Of a DNA stretch of 64,000 nt, positions 41,960-51,617 are shown piece by piece (position 1 is the stretch's first letter; every line of letters begins with the position of its first letter). A program made the position numbers and the translations under genes. Source of the stretch: Oikopleura dioica (taxonomy: Eukaryota; Chordata; Appendicularia; Copelata; Oikopleuridae); the NCBI GenBank assembly GCA_907165135.1, contig OU015568.1, forward strand, positions 5,712,501-5,776,500. The letters run 5' to 3'. Under the pieces are notes generated by a model, which ran no database searches, was not told the DNA's origin, and saw only the letters and a list, made by a program, of their open reading frames with translations.

Positions 41960-43616
41960 ATGCTGGGGAAAACGACCAGGGAAGACTTTGAATGGGTTTA
42001 TTCGGACCAGCCTCATACTCAAAGAAGAACTCTGATGCTCAAGAAATATCCAGTGATTAAAACTCTCATGGGCGCAGGAAAGGCTTTATTTTCTCGCGTA
42101 GGAACAGACCACTAGATCGCCTTATACAACTATTATTCACAAGAAAAACAAAGTTTGCAAATATTTATTTTTTCATTTTATTCTGAAGCCAAAAAGATCC
42201 GAACGAAATTCTCGTCGTAACATCCATGGTTTTCGCCCAAGTCCTCGCCTGCTACTTTCTTCAAGATTCTTCCTGGTTCACCATCGTCCTCATGGCGTAC
42301 ATCTTCGGCGGAACCATCAACCATTCCCTGACTCTTGCGATTCACGATATTGGGCACAACACTGCTTTTGGAACGGGAGTCAAAAACGCGTGGAAAAATC
42401 GATATTTCGGCTTTGTCGCGAATTTGCCTCTTGGAGTTCCCTATTCTGTTACTTTTAAAAAGTACCATATTGGTAAGACCTTCCTAGAAAAAATCAAAAA
42501 GCCGCTTGCGGCTTCGAGCTCAAAAAAAAAAACAAAAAAGCCGCGCTTCGTGCGGCTCAAGCGTTTTTGGCTCGAACCGCAAACGGCTTATGGTTTTTCA
42601 CCCTGAATTTTATGAAAATTTTAAGATCATCATCGCTACCTGGCCGGAGATGGTCTTGACACCGATTTACCAACAGAATGGGAAGGAAAGTTCTTCACCA
42701 ACGGTCCACTCAAACTCCTCTGGCTCTTTTTAAACCCTCTTTTCTACGCGCTTCGGCCCATGATTGTCCGCCCCAAGACTCCAACTCACTACGAATTCAA
42801 GGTAAAACCCACCCAAATCGACGAAAAATGAGAGATTTAGAATTGGATTGTTCAAATTATCTTTGATGTTTGGATTTATCGATCTTTCGGAGGAAAGGCG
42901 ATGGCATATTTGCTCATTGGAACTTTTCTTTCGCTTGGAATTCATCCAATTGCTGGGCATTTTATCGCAGAGCACTACATGTTTGTCAAGGTAAGAAAAT
43001 GACTAAACTTTTTTTTCTTGAGAAAAACCGAGAAGTCGCTTGCGGCTTCGAGCTGTTTAGCCGCACTTGGCGCGGCTTAAATTTAACTGCACTCGAAGCC
43101 GCAAGCGGCTAATTGTCCCTGGAGCTCTAGAATTCATATCAAAATTAAGGGTGTCGATACCTTCTCCTACTACGGACCTTTGAACATGCTAACCTTCAAC
43201 GTCGGCTACCACAACGAGCACCACGATTTTCCGTTCATTCCGGCTTCGCATCTTCCCGAGCTGCGAAAGATCGCACCTGAGTTTTACGAAGAAGTTCCCC
43301 AACTTCAAAGCTGGATCATGGTTTTGTACGATTATGTGATGGACCCGAAAAATGGACCTTTCAATCGAGTTAGGAGAAGATTCGATGTTGATGGAAAAGT
43401 CGTCAAGCCAAAGGTGAGCATTTTAAGAGTATCCCTTCTTTAAAAATATCTCAGGAGGGAAGCAGCTACACTGACGAACACGCGCGATTAGGCAAGAACT
43501 CCGACCACGATCCTGTCTACCCAAATCAAGCCGAAAACAACAACTCTCAAGCTTCAATTTTCCGGCCAAGCTCAAATGTTATCGCCAAAAGCTTTCTCCA
43601 TGCCAGCCGAAATTGA
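41960..43616 (+). CDS. DEGS1: Sphingolipid delta4-desaturase, DEGS1 type (379 aa)
   Basis: The ER-membrane di-iron enzyme converts dihydroceramide to ceramide. Exons 41960-42071, 42197-42472, 42626-42801, 42841-42990, 43150-43413 and 43455-43616 give 379 residues. The N-terminus [10 protein letters not shown] is characteristic. The three His boxes are present: H-D-I-G-H, the split-exon H-I-D-H-H, and H-N-E-H-H. Membrane helices lie between them. The length slightly exceeds the usual 323 residues because of a Ser/Asn-rich tail in the last exon. Intron 1 appears to be GC-AG (donor at 42072); the rest are GT-AG. Introns 2 and 4 contain MITE-B palindromes. The last exon has a stray copy at 13.8-14.0 kb. 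Confidence 0.93.
42494..42598. repeat. MITE-B copy in desaturase intron 2
   Basis: AAAAAGCCGCTTGCGGCTTC is inverted as GAACCGCAAACGGCTTATGG, with an inner GCCGCGCTTCGTGCGGC hairpin. It fills most of the intron. Confidence 0.72.
43024..43112. repeat. MITE-B copy in desaturase intron 4
   Basis: GAGAAGTCGCTTGCGGCTTC and the inverse GAAGCCGCAAGCGGC surround a GCCGCACTTGGCGCGGC hairpin. Confidence 0.72.
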
Positions 43617-45335
43617 TGAAAAGCCTAACCCTTTTTTTCTTTTTATTACATTTCTTAGTTCAAATAATAATAAAAGATTTACGAAAAGGCTGCATGAACC
43701 CTCTTCTGAAAATTAAAAATGCGTTTAAATTGAGATTGAACGAGTAAGCAGGACATTTTTCGGAAAATAAAGCAGAATTCATTTTTCAAAAATAGAAAAT
43801 AAAGGGCGGAACTCAAAATCAGAATTTTCCTCCTTGATTTCAAGCAATAAAAACTCGAAAACAAAAGCTCTTTCACTTGTTTTAGCGCTGTCTACTTTTT
43901 TTCTCGAAGTCGAAAACAGACCAGGGTCAAGTTCAAAAAAAATCTAAAATTCACACACTGTTATAATAATTTTTAATTTTTTTTTTGAAAAAATTATTTA
44001 TAATTTGCATACTCTGTAGTTTTCATTTTTAGTCATCCTTGATTTTTTTCAAAGCCGGTCTATATTAAATAGACTCTGACGATTAATCACGTGATAACAT
44101 TTTTTGAATGAAAAGAAATCGATCTCATGGATCGACCTTGTTTAAAAAAAGTAGACTTCAAAATGAACAACATAGAAAATTTTGCACAGGGTCATGGAAT
44201 GTTGACTTGTCTAGGGCGTGTTTGCTCTTTCAGCTCATAAAAAAAATGATGAAAAACTTGAAAATTTTAGTTTCCAAGCTAGAATTTTCAAGGAAAAAAT
44301 AATTAAGAACTTCATGTTTTTCCGTCAAAATAATACTGCTTTCATGAAGTAGCCAAAGTCGGGTAAAAAGAATGATTCGCTTAGTTTTGATTTGATTGAA
44401 AATAAGGGTGTCACTGTCTAAAAAGTCGAACTCAAAATCTCGATTCTCTTTTTTGACAATTATTTCAAAAAAAGGCTCCAAAAAAGAGGGCTAGAATGGC
44501 CATTTTTTCTTGCTGTTGGATGAAAAATGATAAGCACTAAAAGAAAGATAAGCTTTAAAGTTTAAACTTTTAAGAAAGTCCGGCCGAGGTCAGATTTAAT
44601 TCGTGACCTCTGCGAGCAGTCCATCTCGGAAGTAGGTCAGTCTTCATTTGTTAAACTCTCGATTGGTCGCAATGGTTTAGCCCTGTCCAATCAGGAGGGC
44701 CCTTTCGCCTCGATCTCGAGCTCAATTCCGCTTCTACGCGCTGAAACTAGTTACATAACTCGTATTTACCGATTTTTCACCTTTCTCTCGTCGATTTCGG
44801 CCACTTTTCGACCTCCCCAGGTCATCCAGAGAGTTAATAGAGAGTCCTGACCAATCATAGTCCTCCAGACTAGTTACGTAATAGCTATTACATAACTAGT
44901 AGTTATGTAACAATTTGAGAACTGGCCCAGTTGCGTTCAGACGCCATTTTTCACCAAAACGAAGAAAACAATAACGAAAAAATCGATTGCGAAAAACAAC
45001 TTCATTTCAATAATTACGAATTAGTTGCTAAGTATTATTTAACTGCTATTATAAAAGAAAATGGAGGGGGCTTATTGAAGCGGAAAATAAGTAATCGAGC
45101 GATGGAGGGCTTTGATTTAGGAATAAAATTTCACGCTCTATTGCATTTTTTCGATCCTGAAAAAGATTCTCCTTTTGCTTATGATAACAAAGTCACACCC
45201 TTATTGTTTCTCTGCAAAGAAACGATGAAGGTTTCAGCTTCCTTTTATCAAATTATATAAGGGTATCACTATCCATAATTTACCTGAAACCCATGAAAAT
45301 GTATTTGAGTTTTTAGTACTCTTATTGAGACTGTG
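43617..45335. other. Intergenic region between desaturase and nuclear receptor
   Basis: About 1.7 kb. It contains an AATAAA for the desaturase near 43665, AAGGGTGTC fragments (44405 and 45195-45270) and, at 44740-44915, several ACTAGTTACATAACT-type palindromic blocks. No convincing gene: the 109-codon open frame at 44931 lacks codon bias and ends in a TE-like tip. Confidence 0.5.
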
Positions 45336-45510
45336 CTCAGGAGCCTGTGTAGAAAACCTGAGTCAGGGTTTCAAATATCTCAAATGAAAAGCCGCGTAGC
45401 GGCTTTTTTCGAAAGTGGAGCCGCAAAGCGGCTTCGCTATAACATTGCAATCGAAAAAAAATTAAAGATCTTAAGACCCTGACTCAGGTTTTCAACACAG
45501 GTTGCCGGCT
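45336..45510. repeat. MITE-A copy 7
   Basis: CCTGTGTAGAAAACCTGAGT is inverted as ACTCAGGTTTTCAACACAGG, around GAAAAGCCGCGTAGCGGC and its partner. It lies upstream of, or in the 5' intron of, the nuclear receptor gene. Confidence 0.8.
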
Positions 45511-45659
45511 GGAAAATCGCTTGTAAATTTATATATATAGTTTCATATCTTGTGATTACTCTCACCCTACTCTTGAAAATATTATATAAGCGGTTGTATA
45601 AGACCTGTGAGAGTCTATTTTTAAGTCCATTGCTCAACACAGGCTTGTATTTAGAAGCG

Positions 45660-48600
45660 GTAGCTTCAGGAAAATGTAAATGTCGGTCGCATATCAAAAA
45701 ATGTGAAAAGCAGCGATGATCATCAAAACCAACGCATCCAGGGCGACGAGCTAGACGACACCTACGCCGACTTTTTCGACAAGTTTTTTGACGCGCGAGA
45801 GCGGCAAAATGAACATCTCCAGGTTTGAACTCCTCTTTGTTGCCTTCGAGACAATTTCTGTTTTTAGAAATCGTCGCCTCAGAATTCCGTCGAGTCTTAT
45901 CACGGCTCATCCGCGTCATCCCCCACCGAGTCAAACAGTCAGCCGCTGGAGAAGATTGTAACAAGAAGGAGGAATCGAGGCAGTGGAGATTCAAAACAAC
46001 TGGTTAGTTTTTAAGTTAGAACATACTCGTCTCACGCTTTAAGGACCCCCGTCAGCTTTTTTGAAAAATCAAATTTCGGAATTTTAAAATTTTGACCCCG
46101 GAAATGGATTCTATGGGTCAAAAAACGATTTTAAGGCTTTATTTTTTGGGGTCTATCTCGACTCCTTCACCCTTAAAATCGCATTTGAAAATTCGGAATT
46201 TCGCCGAAAATTGACGAATTTTGGCAAAAATATTGATTTTTCTTGGTCAAATCTTCGTCATATCAAGTTTTTGAAGCAAGTTTAACTTAAGGGTACATAA
46301 AGAACCAAAAATATGGTGTTTTTAAAAATTTCAATTTTTCGGAGGAAAAAGCTGACGGGGGGTCCTTAAATCCAAGCTTATAATAAGGGCGTCTCTACGC
46401 TTTGGGTTAAGAAAACTGGTATCTATTCAAAAGAAAAATAGAATAAGGGTGTTACCGTCTTAAATTTCCTCAAAGCCTTCTTGAAATGGGACTTTCTGTA
46501 AGAATTTCAAAAAATAATAAGACGGTGACACCCTTATTCTATTTTCAGATAGATACCAGTTTTCATAACCAAAAGACTAGAGACACCCTTATTTTAGCTC
46601 GGACGTAAAGCATGAGAGAATGAAGCGAAATCAAAATAAGGGTGTCCCTAGCCTATCCTTTTCCAAAGCAAGAAAATCATTAAAAATTCTAGCTCTGCGC
46701 TGTCTGCTCGGACAAATCAACCGGCTACCATTTCAATGCATTGACGTGCGAGGGCTGCAAAGGAAAAATTAAAAAATTTTGAATCTAATTTCAAAAAATC
46801 CAAAACTTAGAAAAATTCTAAGAATTAGAAACTTTCTTCTTGCGCTAAAGAGACTCTTTTAAAAACGACCAAAATCATATTCAAGACCACTCCTTCTCTT
46901 TCAGGATTGATTATTCCCGTCATAATTTAAATTAACCTAATTAGCCTAAAATGCCATTAAATTGGAATCGAAATTTAGTTAAGGGTGTCAACAAGCCTTT
47001 TTTCTTCAATTTTATTTTTGATTGTATACCCTTATTTTTAAGGGCCTCCCTTCAAAATCGATTAAAAAAAACTTTTAAATTCGTAAAAAAAATCAACCTT
47101 GTTGACACCCTTAAGCTTCAAACTAAGACCAAATCTTTAATTTCAATCAGGATTCTTCCGGTTAGTTCTAATTTTATATTTTCCGATAAATTCGACGATT
47201 GACATTTTTATTTTAAACACCTTAGTCGTTGCATCCGTGGGGACAAGAAATTTGCTTGCGGGTATGGGGTTCAATTGTTTTTCTCAAAGTAGAAAATCCT
47301 TTTTCTTATCTTTTATTATGAGTTCGAATAGGGCACATGGCTTAAAAATGTAATTGTATTAAAATTTTAAGGGATACTCACAGAGATCATTAATTCTGGT
47401 TCAATTATGCTGGCGTCTATGTGCCCTTTTTAGTTGAAGGCAGGGGTGTCCCTCGAAATTTTTTATGCAAGATTTTTTGGTTAGATTTATCATTGCCCCA
47501 CCCTTATTTTATTGTTCGATAACAGCAATTACAAAGCGCCTAAACTTATAATTTCGCTAAAATTTTGTCAGGAAAATCGTTAATTTTCCCGTTTTCCGAC
47601 TAAAATAAGCAAAAAAAATTAAGGGTGTCACAATGATAAATTTTCAAAAAAATTGCTCATAAATTATCTTCTCAAAATTTTTTTTTATTTAAGAATAAGG
47701 GGCCTAATTATTCAAAATTATCTTAAAATAGACGATAACTACCTTACTAGAGATAAGAAAGAGATCCCTTTAATTTCATGTGTTAAAAATAAGCTGTCAA
47801 AGACGCTCGGACACCCCTCTCTCTCGGATCCAGTCACCAGAATTTATTCCTTACTCTTCGTTGATTTCACTCGATTGGATGTTTTTAACAACTGGTGACT
47901 TAGGATTTGAACCGGCAATTTTCGCCGTAGCGTATTAACGGTCCTTTGACAAAACGTTGAATTCTTCTACGATATGGTGGCAACTGCGAGATCAACCGCG
48001 AGAACCGAAAGAAGTGCCAGTCCTGCCGACTTGACAAGTGCCGCGCTGCTGGGATGAAGGCGCAATGCGTTTTGAATGAAGGCGAACTTTTGCAAAAGAA
48101 GAAAATTATTGAAAGAAACAAGTAAGGCAGCAGAAAGAATAGATTCTTCCACGGGATTTTACGGTCCAGCGACGGACAGATGCACCTAAGTAAACTTATT
48201 CAAGACAAAATAGCAATTATCTTTTCTTTTTTGTCTTTTCGAATTTCAAAAATAACAACTGTCACTTACAGTAAGGATGAATTCCCTTCTTAATAATTTT
48301 TTTAAATTTAAAACGTCAGACCCCCTTAAATTTTCAATAATCTTTTGTTTGTCGGTCACTAAGTCTCGTTTTGTTATTATTTTTTGACGGATCGCTATGT
48401 CTAAGATTAGTTATCTACAGACGAATTATGACCAGTTATTTTGTCTTTTTCTCCACTAGCATCGTATAAATGCGGAAATAAACCGTCTTTTCTTCAGAAT
48501 AAAAAGAAGCATCAATCCCGTCTCACCTCTCAGCTCCGAAGAGCTCGACCGAATGTCCTTCATCGTCAAAGCTTACAAGTATGGATTTTTCTTGTTACAG

Positions 48601-49843
48601 TGATTTTCAGTCGGTTTTATAGAAAATGTTTTGCAAAAGAAATGCGCGTGGAAGAATTCATCAACGCCGACTTCTTCATCAACTGGAAATCGCTCAATCG
48701 ACAACGCGACAGCAACAGCTATAGTTCCGAATCAGGTACACACCATCCCTTTCTTCTAGCGAAACAAGGCTTAGACGTGAAATTCGAAGTCGTCCTCAGA
48801 AATCAAAGCAGACAAATCATCGAAATTTCAATCGACATGGAAAAAATTCTGCACCTCGCTGATGTCGCTACTTCAATGACTTTTGTAAGTTGAAACTTTT
48901 GGACCTTTTTTGAAGAAGGAATTTAGGATGTGGTTAATTTTGTGAAGGAAGTGCCTGATTTCAAGCAATTGGATGAGCAAGATCAAGTTATAATAATTAG
49001 AAATGCGGCTGTTGAGGTAAAGAAATTTCGGCAAAACCATAAAACAAAAAATATCTTAGGTTCACTTGCTCAACATCTGCGATTTCTACAACTGCGAAAA
49101 AGGCCAGATCGAAATCGGCCAGTGTTCGTATCCAGTTCACAAGCTCACTGCAGCAGGAGTCGCTTCATCGTTTCTAGAAAAATTCCAAAAATTCGTCAAA
49201 TCAATCTATTCCCTCCAACTTCGCGAAGAAGAAAAGGCCTTGGTAAGTCCTCTCTCCTCTTGACCATTTCGAAGTCCTCAATTAAGGCCTTGATGATTAT
49301 TTTATTCTCAGAAGACAGAGGTTCAAAAGCTGAGAGTTTGTCTCAAATTCAGGTTGGCGGTTTTTTGAAATCAAGGAAGAGTACCACCTTTTTGAGGAAT
49401 CATATGCGATGACACTGAAAGAAATTTTGGATGCGCGACGGGGAGCAAAATCAAAACGAAATATTTTCGCCGTAAGTCTGATTCTACAAGAGGGCCTTCT
49501 TTAATTGTTGATAAATCATGCCCCATTGGACCCCTTGATTATTGATATAGTGTACCCCTGTATTCTTAAAGTGTTCAAAATGACGACGTGACAACAAAAA
49601 GATGACTCATTTGCGAGTCACGTCGTCATTTTCAACACTCAAAGAACACAGGGGTATGCTATATCAAAAGTCGAGGGGGCTAAAAAGACCCCAAATCATC
49701 CCTCTTTTCAGGAGCTTATGTTCCTTCTCTCCGAGCTGCGGCGCCTCTCCGTCTCCTGCCGTCCGTATTTAATCGCCTTCTCCGATTCCTGCCACGATCA
49801 GTTAAACCCAGTTCTTCGCGAAATTTTCAGCCCCGTCGAATAA
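45660..49843 (+). CDS. Nuclear receptor (NR1-like), DNA- and ligand-binding
   Basis: A ligand-regulated transcription factor. Exons to about 45822 and 45867-46004 encode an acidic N-terminal domain. The exon at 46693-46762 gives zinc finger 1 (C-A-V-C-S-D-K-S-T-G-Y-H-F) with P-box C-E-G-C-K-G. About 47975-48122 gives finger 2 (C-E-I-N-R-E-N-R-K-K-C-Q-S-C-R-L-D-K-C). Ligand-binding exons follow at about 48506-48592, 48627-48750, 48771-48884, 48928-49016, 49060-49242, 49286-49320, 49352-49471 and 49712-49843. The LBD signature F-V-K-E-V-P-D-F-K-Q-L-D-E-Q-D-Q is clear and the C-terminus has an AF-2-like L-R-E-I-F-S. The E-G-C-K-G P-box and long first finger suggest the VDR/PXR/ecdysone-type NR1 branch. 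The link between the two fingers (the F-F-R-R region) cannot be read cleanly near 47925-47975. The 5' start lies upstream and was not found. Confidence 0.78.
46044..46370. mobile_element. MITE with AAGGACCCCCGTCAGC ends, in intron
   Basis: AAGGACCCCCGTCAGCTTTT is inverted at the right as AAAGCTGACGGGGGGTCCTT, with further symmetric AATTTCGGAATTTT-type arms. The 327-bp element lies in the intron before zinc finger 1. Confidence 0.78.
46383..46600. repeat. Nested palindrome: element inside element
   Basis: The outer arms AATAAGGGCGTCTCTACGC and the inverse (CTAGAGACACCCTTATTTT), with ACTGGTATCTAT and ATAGATACCAGT next, enclose an inner unit AATAAGGGTGTTACCGTCTT / AAGACGGTGACACCCTTATT. Both layers carry the same AATAAGGGTGTC-type tip, so one copy has inserted into the loop of another of the same family. 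Confidence 0.75.
46905..47930. other. Long intron or spacer between the zinc-finger exons
   Basis: AT-rich, with several AAGGGTGTC/GACACCCTT tips (46980, 47105, 47622) from the same palindrome family. No exon with the expected G-F-F-R-R sequence was found in it. Confidence 0.5.
49540..49695. repeat. Palindromic MITE in a ligand-binding-domain intron
   Basis: GGACCCCTTGATTATTGATA and, further in, GTACCCCTGTATTCTTAAAG are inverted at the right (CAAAGAACACAGGGGTATGC). The centre has AATGACGACGTGAC and GTCACGTCGTCATT. The arms are about 65 bp each. Confidence 0.75.
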
Positions 49844-50060
49844 AAAACAACTCCAAAAGTGATGAGTCCCAATCAATTCTCCAATTCCTCCGACATACAA
49901 TAATATGGCCTTCTCCTTTTTCCGACAAGTCTGCATATCTATTTTATCAACTTTCTCTCTCTGTCTGTTTCTTTTTTCAAGCTTTTTCTCCTGAATTCAA
50001 AAAAAAAAATGTTTCAATACAATAAATTTGGATAATACTTACTCACCCGGCTTTTTTAAA

Positions 50061-51030
50061 ATGTGCAATGAGCAAATATGCGGCTTTTCATGGCTTTTTC
50101 AAGAGATTTCACGGAAAATGGATCTTCTGAAAAACGAGAGAGCCAATTCTGAAAAAGAACTGTCGCTAGAATTGAAGAATTTGGAGCTTTTGATTCACGA
50201 GTGTAAGAAATTTATGCAACCAGTTGAAACTGCTATTGATGCGATTCGGGCGACTTTGAGTATGAAAATATCGTTTTGACGCCCTTAATTACCGATTTAA
50301 GGTGAAGAACGGAAGGCGAATTTATCGAATGAGGAGTTGAGAATTATGATAAATGAGAAGATAAAGAAGGATAGAATGGAAGTTCAGACGTTTATTTTTG
50401 ATCCAAACACGACGTTGTCGCTTATTTCGAAGTATATGGATGCTGAGGAGGACGAGCTAAAAGTCAGTTCTTCTATAGAAATCGACTATCTTCATGGTGA
50501 TGAAGATCAGTCCCATGCTGAAGATGACAAGAGCGTGGTCGATTCAGCTGAGAAGCAGCAAAATCAATCTTTGCCAGAGGTGCCAAAAGAAGATAAACAG
50601 AAAAGAAGACGAAGACAACGAGGAAAGAAAACAAAAGACGGCAATCAAGCTGTAAAGAAAATCGAAGAAGGAATGGAGAATTTATCTCTTCATCCTAAGA
50701 ATACCAAGGAAAATCAAAATACCTCGAAATCTCAAATAACGGAGAAAAAACCAAGGTACTATTAAAAAAATTTAATCCAAAGATAAGCCTTTTTTTTTAA
50801 GAAAAAGGAGGCCAAGAAACAGAACGAGAAGCGATATATGTTCACATAACATGATACTCTACAAGAAAAACGACTCAAATTACATTGATCATTTTTTGGC
50901 GCGAATAAATTCATGTGGTCATCAATTTGGCGGATCTTGCCTGGAAATGCTTTGCGTAGATAGACAATGTGGATATTGCCCAAAATGCAAAAGACCTTTT
51001 ACCATGGAAGACATTAAACCTGTTCATTAA
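50061..51030 (+). CDS. Coiled-coil protein with RING-like C-terminus (293 aa)
   Basis: Exons 50061-50259, 50302-50755 and 50802-51030 join in phase (GT-AG, introns 42 and 46 bp). The first half is a predicted coiled coil (L-E-L-K-N-L-E-L-L-I-H), then an acidic segment and a basic R-R-R-R-Q-R-G-K-K run resembling a nuclear localisation signal. The last exon has a RING-like module: S-D-I-C, S-C-G-H-Q-F-G-G-S-C, C-P-K-C. It resembles the RING of the broken gene at 19.2-19.5 kb (C-G-H-L-F-G-R-S-C), but the first zinc ligand of the first pair is Ser rather than Cys. It could be a diverged E3 ligase; function uncertain. Confidence 0.7.
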
Positions 51031-51166
51031 GAGCTCATCAATAATATACTTGGAAAGCATTTATTTAAATTTTTAACTGTTCAGTATCGCCGTGAACTCT
51101 GCCAGTAATTGCTTGTAGTGCGGCGTTGATAGCTCCGGTCTGGTGAGAATTTCATGTAGCCTTAAT

Positions 51167-51454
51167 TTATTTGGTTTTCCTCTTGATCTCAACGATTTTA
51201 CCTTGATCGTAGAGATAAAGCAGCAGCAGTGGAATCTGAAACATCAGCACCAACTTGACCATTTCATAATTGTCCTTGATCTGTTTCGCCACCAGCGATC
51301 CAACCAGCAGAACAACAACAGCCCCAATTCCAAAAATGCACGTCGACCACATGACATCTTCATCCGCTTCCAAAAACTGGTCCCGATGCGCTTCTCTGTT
51401 CATTTTACCAAAAACACCCGCAAAAAGAAGAAAGGCGACGGAAAATCGCATCAT
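51167..51454 (-). CDS. Small two-helix membrane protein (95 aa)
   Basis: A single exon starting with tandem ATG codons at 51454. It has an N-terminal hydrophobic leader (F-S-V-A-F-L-L-F-A-G-V-F-G, a likely signal peptide), an acidic E-A-D-E-D segment, then two hydrophobic helices (I-G-A-V-V-V-L-L-V-G and Q-I-P-L-L-L-L-Y-L-Y) and a basic tail. The product is small enough to be a secretory-pathway or ER membrane micro-protein. No family was recognised. Continuous frame, good leader and short basic tail support it. Confidence 0.6.
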   Translation of the reverse strand: MMRFSVAFLLFAGVFGKMNREAHRDQFLEADEDVMWSTCIFGIGAVVVLLVGSLVAKQIKDNYEMVKLVLMFQIPLLLLYLYDQGKIVEIKRKTK

Positions 51455-51617
51455 TTTTTTTCGAAAATTGATCAAAAGGGGCTTCGAAATGGAGTTCTTT
51501 TTGTTGTTTTTCTGTTTATTGACCTTTTCAAACAGCTCAAAGGAGTCGCGCGAAGTCGTTAAAAAAGGTTCGGCGCCCGGACAACTGACCAAACAGATGA
51601 CAAAGGGTTTTTTTATT

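Noticed and set aside
44931-45260. 109-codon plus-strand open frame
   Set aside because: It begins with a non-ATG codon in an AT-rich region, has no domain or splice context, and ends in a TE-like AAGGGTATCAC tip.
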